From SAR324 cluster bacterium (GTDB lineage: Bacteria > SAR324 > NAC60-12), in contig JADFZZ010000006.1 in assembly GCA_015232315.1 (NCBI GenBank), positions 1-64,000 on the forward strand: 64,000 nt of DNA, written 5' to 3'. This document shows positions 46,010 through 55,165 of the stretch, piece by piece; position 1 is the first letter of the stretch; each line of letters opens with the position of its first letter. A program made the translations under genes and the position numbers. The notes beneath the pieces are model-generated. The model searched no databases, had not been told where the DNA came from, and saw nothing but the letters and a program-made list of their open reading frames with translations.

Positions 46010-46738
46010 CTATTGCTCCGAAGAGGATTTATACGCGACATGAATGGTAGAAGAACCAAACATGAAATTATGAACATCCACCTGTTTGAATCCCAGGCCT
46101 AGCATCAAACGTTTGAGTTGTTCCTGACCGGGGTACTCAAGTGCTGAATGTGGCAGATAATCAAACATTTCCTGCCCTGGCATCAACCATTTGCCTATCC
46201 TGGGAACAATATTGAAAAAAAACCAGTGAAAGATTTGCTTAATTAAAGGAACATTGACTTTTCCCACATCCAGACTCACCAGCACACCACCTGGCGTGAG
46301 TACCCTCAGAATTTCTTTCAAAGCTCCTGAAAGATTGGATACATTTCTAAGACCGAACCCGACTGTAACCGCATCAAACCGATTATCCGCAAAGGGCAGT
46401 TTCATGGCATCGCCCTGTAATAATTGCGGATGCGCCATTCCCGTTTTATAACGCTGTGACGCATGAAACAGCATTGCTGAAGAAAAATCCATCCCATAAA
46501 CCTGTCCATCTGGAGCTTCATTCAACAGATATTGGGCAATGTCTCCAGTCCCACAGCATAAATCGAGACATGTGGCATTCCGACCAATTCCGGTCTGCCT
46601 CACCATGAACCGTTTCCACCAGCGATGCATTCCCATTGTGATCAAATCATTGAACAGATCATACTTTTCCGCGATCTCTCCAAATTTCTGTTGTACATAA
46701 ACAGCTTTTGTCTCTATTTCCGGCATCTGATAGGTCAT
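46010..46738 (-). CDS. ubiE: Ubiquinone/menaquinone biosynthesis C-methyltransferase
   Basis: SAM-dependent methyltransferase, last steps of quinone synthesis. 242 residues with the UbiE start VQQKFGEIAEKYDLFNDLIT, SAM motif LDLCCGTGDIAQYL, YGMDFSSAML, and FDAVTVGFGLRNVSN, which is family-specific. Whether it acts on ubiquinone or menaquinone precursors cannot be told here. It sits between a histidine phosphatase and the ccm genes, linking quinone and cytochrome c supply in one run. Confidence 0.9.
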   Translation of the reverse strand: MTYQMPEIETKAVYVQQKFGEIAEKYDLFNDLITMGMHRWWKRFMVRQTGIGRNATCLDLCCGTGDIAQYLLNEAPDGQVYGMDFSSAMLFHASQRYKTGMAHPQLLQGDAMKLPFADNRFDAVTVGFGLRNVSNLSGALKEILRVLTPGGVLVSLDVGKVNVPLIKQIFHWFFFNIVPRIGKWLMPGQEMFDYLPHSALEYPGQEQLKRLMLGLGFKQVDVHNFMFGSSTIHVAYKSSSEQ

Positions 46739-46755
46739 GAGTTTTTTCCAGGGAG

Positions 46756-47436
46756 TTATACAGACTGACTATTTTTAGACCCTATTTCTGATAATTTTTT
46801 AAGCGGATCCCAATGAGTATAGTTGATTTGACGAATTACAAAGTGATGCGGGGGAAGGCAATCAATAATATTGATCGCACAATTTTCCTGATAGAGTGAC
46901 ATCATATTCTGAAACGGAAGTCCCATGAAATGACACAGCAAGATCATATTTGTTCCGCCATGCGCGTAAACCACAATATTTTTGTGGTTGGATGAGAGAA
47001 TTTTTTGAATTCCAGACAAATAATTTTGGTAAACATCCCTGAAACTCACGCCATCCGCCAGTTGAACTTCATTGTAAGGCAAGCAGGTTAAATCTTCTGT
47101 GAGCGTCAAATAGGCCTGGATAATTTGGCGATACGTAGGCGGTTGAGGGACATCCACTGGCAATTCATTGAGTTCGGGGATTGATGTCACAGACAAGTTT
47201 TGTAAATCCGCCAGCGGTTGCGCTGTTTGAAGTGTCCGTTGCATCCCACTACAAAAGATAGCATCCATGCGGATATGGGCATTTAAAAACTCCGCGATTA
47301 ATTTTGCCTGCTCATGACCTTTACTGGTTAAAACGGCCTCTTGCCCTGGTACAATGGTTTCCAGGGCAGGATCAAACGTATGTCCATGCCTGATCAGAAA
47401 CAGCCTTTGTAACGAGGAAACATTGAGCATAATCAA
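46756..47436 (-). CDS. Histidine-phosphatase (phosphoglycerate mutase-like) protein
   Basis: The catalytic RHG reads LIRHGHTFDP at the N-terminus; the partner arginine and glutamate are in GMQRTLQTAQPL and SIPELNEL, and the second histidine in VVYAHGGTNM. The family includes cofactor-dependent mutases, CobC and broad phosphatases. With no GEW-type mutase motifs it is more likely a phosphatase. Substrate unknown. It is the first gene of the minus-strand run leading to ubiE and ccmFGH (17-base gap), and is divergent from polA. Confidence 0.82.
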   Translation of the reverse strand: MIMLNVSSLQRLFLIRHGHTFDPALETIVPGQEAVLTSKGHEQAKLIAEFLNAHIRMDAIFCSGMQRTLQTAQPLADLQNLSVTSIPELNELPVDVPQPPTYRQIIQAYLTLTEDLTCLPYNEVQLADGVSFRDVYQNYLSGIQKILSSNHKNIVVYAHGGTNMILLCHFMGLPFQNMMSLYQENCAINIIDCLPPHHFVIRQINYTHWDPLKKLSEIGSKNSQSV

Positions 47437-47665
47437 AATTTCTGGAAAATGTTAATAATTTTAACCTGCCGAATGTTCGACCATCCCAACACAAGATCAA
47501 GGCAAAATTCTGTCGCAAGCCCTATGAAAGAAGGGCAATCAGGACTTGACTTCACAAGGAACGTTATTACTTTCAGTTCCGCCCCAAAATATGGTTGGGC
47601 ACATACGCTGTCGATAATAAGATTTCAGAAGTCATAACATAACACTTCGTCTATGGTATAAAACC

Positions 47666-50422
47666 ATGCCTCGTTTATTTGCTATTGATTCCATGGCCAT
47701 TTTGTATCGCAGTTATTTTGCGATGATCAGGTCTCCGCTGATCAATTCAAAAGGACTCAATACCAGTGGTGTCTTTGGATTTTTGACACAAATCATCAAA
47801 GTGATTGAAGAGGAATCCCCTGATTATCTGGCAGTCGTTTCTGATTCGATTGAGCCCACATTCAGGCATCAGCGTTTTCCTCAATACAAAGCAACCCGAG
47901 AAAAAATGCCTGAAGATCTGGTCACACAACTGCCCTATCTTTCCCGTCTGGTTCATGCGCTGAACCTTCCTTATCTGATCATGCCCGGTTATGAAGCCGA
48001 TGACATCATCGGTACCCTGATGCGAGTGTGCGATGAACACGATATCGAAGGCATTATGGTGACCAGTGATAAAGATTATATGCAACTGATCTCTGATAAA
48101 CGAATCATGTTGAACCATAAACAGGAAAAAATCAGAGCGCCACAAGTCCGTGAAAAATTTGGCTGTGCCCCCCATCAGGTGATTGAGGTCCTTGGACTCA
48201 TGGGTGACAGTTCAGACAATGTTCCAGGCGTGCGAGGCATCGGTGAAAAAACCGCGATCAAGCTCATTCAGGACTATGGAAGCATTGATAATATTTACAA
48301 AAATCTGGAAACAATTCAGGGAGCCAAGCTTCGTGAAAATCTGGAAAACGGCAGAGAGCTGGCTTTTCTTTCCAGAGAACTGGTAACAATCCATTGTGAA
48401 GTCCCGATAGCGTTGGATTTGGAGTCATTGCATCTTGATAAGACACGACTTCACAACAACCCTGAATTTCATGAAATTCTAAAGGAACTTGAATTCAAAT
48501 CATTCATTAAACGGTTTTCGGTCGTTCCATCATCCACCGCTGACGCCCCCCCCCCCAACAAGCCCCCCGCAGAGACGCTTCAGCGTTCGGAACAGTCTGA
48601 ATCGTCGCCCGCCATTGAACACGACACTATCTGTCATTGCGTAAAAAAAATTGAAACCTGGAACCAGGTCGCAAAAAACATTCGACAGACAAAAATGTTC
48701 AGTTTCAATGTTTGGCCTGTGGGAACCGTTCCTATGAAAAATGATCAAATTGAAGGTATCGCGGTCAGTTACGACTCCAATGAAGTTTGGTATCTGGATT
48801 CAGAGTTGATTCAATCATCATACTCCAAAGTGATGTCTGTTTTTAAAGATCTGATGGAAGATCCTGCTATCACCAAGACAGGATTCGATTTGAAAGAGCG
48901 ATTCCACCTGTTGATGGAATCAAATATTGTTCCCCAAGCCCCATTTTTTGATGTGATTGTGGCAAACCACCTGTTGGAACCTGTTTCCAAAAAACAGAAT
49001 ACGCTGGAATATCTGATTGAAAGCAGATTGTGCTGGAAAACAGGCCAGATTTCTCGAAAACAACCCGAAATGCAACTGTCTTTACTGCCTGATGAAGCAC
49101 CCGAAATTGATATGCATTGCAGAAATATTGATGGCGCTCGTGACTTATTTGTTTTACTGCGGGAACAATTGATTCAGTCTGGTATGTGGGATTCATTTCA
49201 GACCGTTGAAATGCCTCTACTTTCTGTTCTGGTAGAGATTGAGCACAATGGCGTATCCATTGACACTTCACAATTGTCTGCAATTTCAATCGAGTTTGAA
49301 GAACGTTTAGAACAAATTTCCGCACAGGTTTTTCACCTTGCAGGAGAATCATTTAACATCAACTCTGTTCCTGATTTGCAGAAAATTCTGTATGAAAAAA
49401 TGAATCTGCATCAAATATGCGGAATACGTCCCAGAAAAATCAAAATCGGAAATCAAATGTCAACCGATGAAGAAACTCTGGAAAAAATGCTGGAGCATCC
49501 CTTACCCCAAAAGATTCTGGAATATCGGGAACTGAACAAACTAAAGAATACATACATTGATCAATTGCCAACCTTTGTGAACAAGACAACAGGCCAAATT
49601 CATGCGTCCTTTCATCAAACGGTCACAGCGACCGGGCGCCTGTCTTCAGAAAACCCCAATTTACAGAACATTCCTGTCAGAACCATTGAAGGGCGCAGAA
49701 TCCGCAAAGTATTCATCCCGTCTTCAGCCGAAAAAATTCTTATTTCAGCCGATTACAGTCAGATTGAATTGCGTATCGTTGCCCATTACTCTAAAGATCC
49801 CACTTTTTTAAAGGCTTATCGGGAAAATCAGGATATTCATGCGTTGACAGCCTCTGCTATTTTTAATGTTCCGATTGAAGATGTTTCCCGTGAGATGCGT
49901 TCCAGAGCCAAGGAAGTAAATTTTGGACTGATTTATCGTATGGGCCCTGAACGCCTTTCTGTCGTTACTCAGACTTCCAAATCGCAGGCAAAAGAATTTA
50001 TTGAAAAATTTTTTCTTCGTTATCAGACAATCCATGCCTTACAGGAACAATTCATGGAACAGGCCAGAAAAGAAGGCTATAGTCTGACTTTGATGGGACG
50101 TCGCCGATATCTTCCTGAAATCAACGGAAAGGGACTTGCCAGAAGTCTTGCGGAAGGCGCGGCTGTCAATACTCCGATCCAGGGATCTGCCGCTGAAATA
50201 ATAAAACTGGCCATGATTCGGATTCATGAACGTATTAAAAAACTGAAAATGCGTTCCAAAATGATTTTGACAGTTCATGATGAACTCGTATTTGACGCAT
50301 TTGAAGATGAAGAATCACAACTAACCCAAGTGATAAAAGAAAATATGGAAAACGTAGTCACACTGGAAGTACCACTCGTGGTTGAGGTCGGAAGAGCGCA
50401 TAATTGGCTTGAAGCCCATTGA
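47666..50422 (+). CDS. polA: DNA polymerase I with degenerate proofreading domain
   Basis: 918 residues. The N-terminal 5' nuclease (1-285) has IDSMAILYRSYFA, KATREKMPEDL, EADDIIGTL, TSDKDYMQL and DNVPGVRGIGEKTA. A Pro/Ser linker at ~290-315 includes an 11-cytosine tract. The central exonuclease-like domain lacks motif I: FSFNVWPVG stands where FDTETD is normal, so 3'-5' proofreading is probably lost, as in Taq polymerase. Polymerase motifs A (SADYSQIELRIVAH), B (RSRAKEVNFGLIYRMG) and C (TVHDELVFD) are good; motif B ends YRMG rather than YGMS. Acts in Okazaki-fragment processing and repair. The 229 bases upstream hold only a weak TTGACT/TACTTT promoter candidate. Confidence 0.95.
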   Translation: MPRLFAIDSMAILYRSYFAMIRSPLINSKGLNTSGVFGFLTQIIKVIEEESPDYLAVVSDSIEPTFRHQRFPQYKATREKMPEDLVTQLPYLSRLVHALNLPYLIMPGYEADDIIGTLMRVCDEHDIEGIMVTSDKDYMQLISDKRIMLNHKQEKIRAPQVREKFGCAPHQVIEVLGLMGDSSDNVPGVRGIGEKTAIKLIQDYGSIDNIYKNLETIQGAKLRENLENGRELAFLSRELVTIHCEVPIALDLESLHLDKTRLHNNPEFHEILKELEFKSFIKRFSVVPSSTADAPPPNKPPAETLQRSEQSESSPAIEHDTICHCVKKIETWNQVAKNIRQTKMFSFNVWPVGTVPMKNDQIEGIAVSYDSNEVWYLDSELIQSSYSKVMSVFKDLMEDPAITKTGFDLKERFHLLMESNIVPQAPFFDVIVANHLLEPVSKKQNTLEYLIESRLCWKTGQISRKQPEMQLSLLPDEAPEIDMHCRNIDGARDLFVLLREQLIQSGMWDSFQTVEMPLLSVLVEIEHNGVSIDTSQLSAISIEFEERLEQISAQVFHLAGESFNINSVPDLQKILYEKMNLHQICGIRPRKIKIGNQMSTDEETLEKMLEHPLPQKILEYRELNKLKNTYIDQLPTFVNKTTGQIHASFHQTVTATGRLSSENPNLQNIPVRTIEGRRIRKVFIPSSAEKILISADYSQIELRIVAHYSKDPTFLKAYRENQDIHALTASAIFNVPIEDVSREMRSRAKEVNFGLIYRMGPERLSVVTQTSKSQAKEFIEKFFLRYQTIHALQEQFMEQARKEGYSLTLMGRRRYLPEINGKGLARSLAEGAAVNTPIQGSAAEIIKLAMIRIHERIKKLKMRSKMILTVHDELVFDAFEDEESQLTQVIKENMENVVTLEVPLVVEVGRAHNWLEAH
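48546..48556 (+). repeat. 11-cytosine homopolymer tract in polA
   Basis: An uninterrupted run of 11 C, followed within 6 bases by a run of six C, encodes PPP and PP in the linker between nuclease and exonuclease-like domains. A one-base gain would meet TGA at 48598; a one-base loss would meet TAA at 48642. Either slip would leave the ~290-residue 5' nuclease alone. Confidence 0.85.
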
Positions 50423-50574
50423 CAAATATGATCTGGAAATTTATAAAAACAATGTTAAAGAATCACAGAAAAGGTGTTGATACTCTTTCTTGAAAATGTT
50501 AGCTACACTTCAAAGAGCTATTTTCACGTGGTTATTTTGATAATCATTTTTATCTTTAATTGAGGAATGAACCG

Positions 50575-51027
50575 ATGGATTTGAAAATCACACAGGATGG
50601 CAACAAATTTACCCTGGATGGTATTATCAATGAGTTTGCTAAATTTCAGCCATTGTTTGACTTTGAAGGTCCGGAAATCATTCTGAACCTCAAAAACATT
50701 TCCAGAATCAACTCCACCGGTGTTCGGGAATGGATCAATGCGATTGAAAAAATCAACACTGACATTGCAATATTTTTTGAAGATTGTCCTCCCGTGGTGG
50801 TCTATCAAATGACCATGATTCCAAACTTTACCGCACGAGCCAAAGTATTGTCAGTTTATGCGCCGTTTTATTGCGCTGAATGTGGAAATCAGGAAGATAT
50901 TCTGATCACAATGGAAGGTTTCAATCTGGATGAGGGGCTTCCGGAAGTGAAATGCAAGGAATGCGGAGAAGCAATGGAATTTGATGATGATGAAGAGTCC
51001 TATTTTTATTTCATGGAACTTTCCTGA
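50575..51027 (+). CDS. STAS-like domain with C-terminal zinc ribbon
   Basis: 150 residues from an ATG with GAGGA 8 bases upstream; a TTG five codons earlier is less likely. Residues 1-100 resemble a STAS/anti-sigma-antagonist domain: IILNLKNISRINSTGVREWINAIE aligns with the phosphorylated S/T loop (quoted in part: ISRINSTGVREW), which keeps a serine. The C-terminus carries a four-cysteine ribbon, CAECG and CKECG about 33 residues apart, and an acidic tail. Such STAS proteins are targets of RsbU-type phosphatases, like that in the 1753-residue protein of this window; a link is only a possibility. Confidence 0.6.
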   Translation: MDLKITQDGNKFTLDGIINEFAKFQPLFDFEGPEIILNLKNISRINSTGVREWINAIEKINTDIAIFFEDCPPVVVYQMTMIPNFTARAKVLSVYAPFYCAECGNQEDILITMEGFNLDEGLPEVKCKECGEAMEFDDDEESYFYFMELS

Positions 51028-51033
51028 TCGAAA

Positions 51034-51648
51034 CTATGATTCATTCAACACCTGATGAATGATCTCCCTGGAAAAACCTCGTGTGTAAAGTTTATTCCAC
51101 TGTTTTTGATAAGAAAGATTTTTAGAAGTTTTTTTGATCCACTCTAAATAATTCTTTGCCTTTTCAAGCCATAGATCATCATCTGCCTGTTCCCTTAATA
51201 ATTTTTCAGCCACTTCTTTTGAAATTCCCTTCTGCTGAGCTTCCGCAAGAATCATATACGACCCGCAATCTTTTCTTGTCAGACGTGAAGATATGAATGC
51301 CTCGGCATAACGTTCGTCACTTTGAAAAGCATGTTGCTTCAAATGTTGAAGGCATTTTTCAATCAAGTGTGTTTCCTGAAACCGTGTTGTGAGTTTTTGA
51401 AATAATTCTCTGGAAGAATGTTCTCGAACAGCCAGAAACTCCATCGCTTTACGATAGATTGCTGAATAAATCTGATCTTCTTTTAATTGGAAAACTGTTT
51501 CAACACTCAAACTGGACTGAAGTGTTAAGCCAAGATCATTCACTTTCTTTTCTGGAATCAACAACGAATCACCATCGTTCAATAACAGCAACATCATGTT
51601 TGCGCTTTTTTTTCGCAATTCAACTATAAATACTTCTTGATGAGTCAT
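51034..51648 (-). CDS. recX: Regulatory protein RecX
   Basis: Inhibits RecA filament growth. 204 residues of three-helix repeats: YRKAMEFLAVREHSSRELFQKL is the classical RecX opening (quoted in part: FLAVREHSSREL), then HAFQSDERYAEAFISSRL and YTRGFSREIIHQVL at the end. Its start codon lies inside the trmB coding start on the opposite strand; starting at the internal methionines (MM, residues 18-19) would avoid this. recA is not in the window. Confidence 0.85.
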   Translation of the reverse strand: MTHQEVFIVELRKKSANMMLLLLNDGDSLLIPEKKVNDLGLTLQSSLSVETVFQLKEDQIYSAIYRKAMEFLAVREHSSRELFQKLTTRFQETHLIEKCLQHLKQHAFQSDERYAEAFISSRLTRKDCGSYMILAEAQQKGISKEVAEKLLREQADDDLWLEKAKNYLEWIKKTSKNLSYQKQWNKLYTRGFSREIIHQVLNES

Positions 51649-52362
51649 AATCCGTCAATACCTTATCGTCCACAGGACAACCGAAATCTTCCCCGTGAAG
51701 TTTTTGAACGCAGGATTCAAAACAATCCCTATATCAGTCATATCTACGAGTATGAGTCATGGATTCTTCCTCATCCCGACCCCAAAGTTTTTCAACAAAC
51801 CTACCTGGCTGACAGAAAAAACGCAAAAAATCATGTTGAACTAGGCTGTGGTTCAGGACAATATCTGATGATGCTGAGCCAACAATATCCTCTTGATTAT
51901 TTTTATGGTTTTGAGATTCGATATAAACGAATCGTTCAGGCTGCCAGAAAACTTCAAAAACGGAATATTAACCACGTATTACTGATTAAAGACAAGGCTG
52001 AGTATCTTTCCGATTATTTTTCACCACGAAGCATTGATAGCCTGCATATCAATTTTCCAGATCCATGGGCTAAGGATTCTCAAAAAAAACATCGTTTACT
52101 CAATGAAAACAATCTCTCCACCATTGCTCTTTTGTTGAAAGAAACAGGATATTTGTCGTTTAAAACGGATCATGGCGAATATTTTGAAAGCGTATTCAAC
52201 TTGATTCAAACAATGGCTTGTTACCAGGTTGCGGAATATACTCAGGATCTTCATCAAAGCCAATATAGTCCGCAAAATATCGAAACAGAATTTGAACATT
52301 TATTTAAAACTAAAGGCAATCCGCCCATTTTCTACATGAAAATTGTGAGGCGCGCAGTTTAA
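51640..52362 (+). CDS. trmB: tRNA (guanine-N7)-methyltransferase
   Basis: Makes m7G46 in the tRNA variable loop using SAM. 240 residues: VELGCGSGQYLMMLS (SAM motif), GFEIRYKRI, and the family-specific HINFPDPWAKDSQKKHRL, followed by FKTDHGEYFE. The ATG at 51640 is preferred to the TTG one codon earlier. The start overlaps the divergent recX start by 9 bases. Confidence 0.93.
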   Translation: MSHNPSIPYRPQDNRNLPREVFERRIQNNPYISHIYEYESWILPHPDPKVFQQTYLADRKNAKNHVELGCGSGQYLMMLSQQYPLDYFYGFEIRYKRIVQAARKLQKRNINHVLLIKDKAEYLSDYFSPRSIDSLHINFPDPWAKDSQKKHRLLNENNLSTIALLLKETGYLSFKTDHGEYFESVFNLIQTMACYQVAEYTQDLHQSQYSPQNIETEFEHLFKTKGNPPIFYMKIVRRAV

Positions 52363-52414
52363 ACCTGAGGTATTTAACATCCTCTTTTTTCCTTAATCCT
52401 CAATGGAGCGGTTT

Positions 52415-53134
52415 ATGAAGGGTATCGTCTTGGCCGGAGGCACAGGCTCCCGGTTGTTTCCGTTAACCAAAGTCACCAACAAACACTTACTTCCTGTGGG
52501 CAACCAGCCCATGATTTTTCATCCGATTCAAAAACTGACAGAAGCTGGTATCGAGGAAATTCTGATTGTCACAGGCCTGGACCACATGGGAGATGTTGTC
52601 AATTTGCTGGGCAGCGGAAAAGATTTCAATTGTCGCTTCACTTACAAGGTTCAGGATGAAGCCGGTGGTATTGCCCAGGCACTGGGCCTGGCAGAGAATT
52701 TTGCCGGTGGATCTCCAGTCTGCGTTATTCTTGGCGATAATATCTTTGAAGACTCCATTGCGCCTTATGTTAAAAATTTTCAAAAACAGGAAACCGGCGC
52801 TAAAATTCTGATCAAGGAAGTGCATGATCCTCATCGCTACGGTGTGGCCGAAATCCATGGAAATCTCATCGTCGGGATCGAGGAAAAACCACAAGAACCC
52901 AAATCATCTTACTGTGTCACCGGAATTTATATGTATGACGCTCAAGTATTCAAAGTGATTCCAGTGCTGAAACCGTCAAACCGCGGAGAACTGGAAATTA
53001 CTGATGTGAACAATTATTATCTCCATCAGAAACAAATGACCTTTGATATTCTTACCGGATGGTGGACCGATGCGGGGACTTTTCCTTCCTATCGTCTGGC
53101 AAATGAACTGGCTTTCAGTGAGGAGACAGCATGA
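52415..53134 (+). CDS. rmlA: Nucleotidyltransferase, glucose-1-phosphate thymidylyltransferase-like (short form)
   Basis: Expected to make dTDP-glucose from glucose-1-phosphate. GIVLAGGTGSRLFPLTKVTN, KHLLPVGNQPM, ILGDNIFEDSI, GIEEKP and GWWTDAGT are RmlA/RffH signatures. At 239 residues it lacks the ~50-residue C-terminal part of RmlA that forms an allosteric region, so it may be a short form. The ATG with GGAG 6 bases upstream is preferred to one 12 bases earlier. It overlaps rmlB by 4 bases, so the two act in sequence. Confidence 0.82.
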   Translation: MKGIVLAGGTGSRLFPLTKVTNKHLLPVGNQPMIFHPIQKLTEAGIEEILIVTGLDHMGDVVNLLGSGKDFNCRFTYKVQDEAGGIAQALGLAENFAGGSPVCVILGDNIFEDSIAPYVKNFQKQETGAKILIKEVHDPHRYGVAEIHGNLIVGIEEKPQEPKSSYCVTGIYMYDAQVFKVIPVLKPSNRGELEITDVNNYYLHQKQMTFDILTGWWTDAGTFPSYRLANELAFSEETA

Positions 53135-54186
53135 GGATCATGATCACAGGCGGAGCCGGCTTTATTGGTTCCAATCTGATACTCCACTGGCTCCGAAAAC
53201 ACCCGGACGATGTCGTAATCAATTTTGACAAACTGACATATGCTGGCAATTTGCTGAATCTTGCCAGCATCCAGGATCTTGCCGGTTATCAGTTTGTTAA
53301 AGGCGATCTTTGCAATATCTCAGAAATTGAAGCCGTATTTGAAAAATATTCGGTAGACGCAGTGATCCATCTGGCCGCTGAATCCCATGTGGACCGTAGC
53401 ATCCTTGGTCCGGGTGAATTCATTCAGACCAATATTGTTGGAACTTGGAATCTAATCGAAACCGCTCGAAAATATTGGAAGAACGATCTCTCTGGACACC
53501 GTTTCCATCATGTCAGCACCGATGAAGTTTATGGAACTCTTGGCGAAACTGGTTTTTTTACAGAAGATACACCCTATGCGCCTAATTCGCCCTATTCCGC
53601 CTCAAAAGCCTCCAGCGACCATATTGTAAGAGCCTATCACCACACCTATGGCATGAATGTGGTAACCACCAACTGCTCCAATAATTACGGTCCTTATCAA
53701 TTTCCCGAAAAGTTATTGCCGCTACTGATTAAAAACTGCATGGAAAAACGCCCTGTCCCAGTGTATGGCAACGGTTCCAATATCCGTGACTGGCTGTATG
53801 TGAAGGATCATTGTGACGCAATCGAAACAGCTTTTTGTAAAGGGAAAACTGGCGAAAGCTATAATATTGGTGGTCTGAATGAATGGAAAAATATTGATAT
53901 CGTTCATTATGTCTGTCGCAAGCTGGACACGATTCTTGATCGATCCGGAGCTGAATCCTGCCTGAATCTGATCACCTTTGTCAAAGATCGTCCAGGACAT
54001 GATCAGCGTTATGCCATTGATGCCTCTAAAATTGAAAAAGAACTGGGATGGAAACCCAAATACAACTTTGAAGAGGGAATTAATGAGACCATTGACTGGT
54101 ACATGAAAAACCAGGATTGGGTTCAAAAAGTCACAACTGGTACTTACCGTGATTATTATGAACGGCAATACAATCAACAGCCATAA
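53131..54186 (+). CDS. rmlB: dTDP-glucose 4,6-dehydratase
   Basis: Makes dTDP-4-keto-6-deoxyglucose, the branch point to rhamnose and other deoxysugars. SDR-type: GGAGFIGSN at the N-terminus, HLAAESHVDRSI, HVSTDEVYGTL and the catalytic YSASKASSDH (YxxxK), then NCSNNYGPYQFPEKL and RDWLYVKDH. 351 residues is full length. The next genes of the rhamnose path (rmlC, rmlD) are not adjacent; a GT61 glycosyltransferase follows instead. Confidence 0.93.
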   Translation: MRIMITGGAGFIGSNLILHWLRKHPDDVVINFDKLTYAGNLLNLASIQDLAGYQFVKGDLCNISEIEAVFEKYSVDAVIHLAAESHVDRSILGPGEFIQTNIVGTWNLIETARKYWKNDLSGHRFHHVSTDEVYGTLGETGFFTEDTPYAPNSPYSASKASSDHIVRAYHHTYGMNVVTTNCSNNYGPYQFPEKLLPLLIKNCMEKRPVPVYGNGSNIRDWLYVKDHCDAIETAFCKGKTGESYNIGGLNEWKNIDIVHYVCRKLDTILDRSGAESCLNLITFVKDRPGHDQRYAIDASKIEKELGWKPKYNFEEGINETIDWYMKNQDWVQKVTTGTYRDYYERQYNQQP

Positions 54187-55144
54187 AACTGCCGATTGCA
54201 ATAAATCTCAGGATAATCACCGATACATACCATTTTCACAATCGGATAATGCTGCCAGTTTTTTACTGAGGGATGCCTATGTTTGTGCTGACGATGGTCT
54301 CGTAGAACATGATGGAATATTGTATTTTCATTTTCAGCACTATACGTGGGACTTACTGAATCCTGAAAAAAATCCTGCGCAGGGAGAACGCAAAAGACGT
54401 GTCTTCCGACGAATGGCTGAAGGAACTGTTGATAAAACACAGGCCCAATGGCTTTCCGGAAAATATATTCTAGGCATCAGTCCATTTATCAACAGTTATT
54501 ATCATTTTATCTGTGATCTGCTGCCATATTTGACTCAGGCTCCCCCCTGGCCGTTGTTGATTCCAGCCCATTTACCTCCTTATTATGTAGCGTTTTTGCA
54601 ACAGTGCGGCATTTTGACACTCACACTGTCTCCTCATCAGGTTTATCGGATCGAACAATTACTGATTCCGATGCGAACCATTCCTGATTGGAACGAATCA
54701 AAAATTTTAGTATTACAAAAATATTTTGATTCTCTCATCCCCAACAAGACTGAGAAACCACCATTCCGGAGAATTTATATTTCAAGAAAACTGGTACGAA
54801 GACGTCACTTGGTCAATGAAGAATCATTGTTGCCGCTCTTTCAAAAATATGGTTTTGTCAGAGTATTTATGGAAAAGCTGACCATCCGGGAACAAATCAT
54901 GCTAATACGGGAAACATCTCATCTGATAACCCCCCATGGTGCGGCACTGGTCAATGTATTATTTGCTCACAAGGATCTGCGTTTACTTGAAATAAGACCG
55001 ACGCTCAGCAGCGGACAATTCTGCTTTGAAGCCTTATGCAAATTCGGTTGGCCTGGGTACGAATATATTGTACCACCCCAAAAACCTGAATTTGTTTTGG
55101 ATATTGAACTCTTAAAAAATGTTTTGGAACAATGGTTTGCCTAA
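54158..55144 (+). CDS. Glycosyltransferase family 61-like protein
   Basis: Resembles GT61 (EOGT/xylosyltransferase-like) enzymes: GISPFINSYYHFICDLLPYL in the first half, then FRRIYISRKLVRRRHLVNEE and a nucleotide-sugar segment TSHLITPHGAALVNVLFA near 285. No membrane helix is seen. The gene starts within the end of rmlB, overlapping by 29 bases, so it is in the sugar operon; GTG at 54149 is an alternative start. It may decorate a surface glycan with a deoxysugar made by rmlB. Acceptor and donor are unknown. Confidence 0.78.
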   Translation: MNGNTINSHKTADCNKSQDNHRYIPFSQSDNAASFLLRDAYVCADDGLVEHDGILYFHFQHYTWDLLNPEKNPAQGERKRRVFRRMAEGTVDKTQAQWLSGKYILGISPFINSYYHFICDLLPYLTQAPPWPLLIPAHLPPYYVAFLQQCGILTLTLSPHQVYRIEQLLIPMRTIPDWNESKILVLQKYFDSLIPNKTEKPPFRRIYISRKLVRRRHLVNEESLLPLFQKYGFVRVFMEKLTIREQIMLIRETSHLITPHGAALVNVLFAHKDLRLLEIRPTLSSGQFCFEALCKFGWPGYEYIVPPQKPEFVLDIELLKNVLEQWFA

Positions 55145-55165
55145 ACTGTTTCCAGAGGAGGATTG

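Noticed and set aside
47546-47573. TTGACT-16-TACTTT promoter candidate before polA
   Set aside because: The -10 matches the consensus at only three of six positions; such matches are expected by chance in AT-rich gaps.
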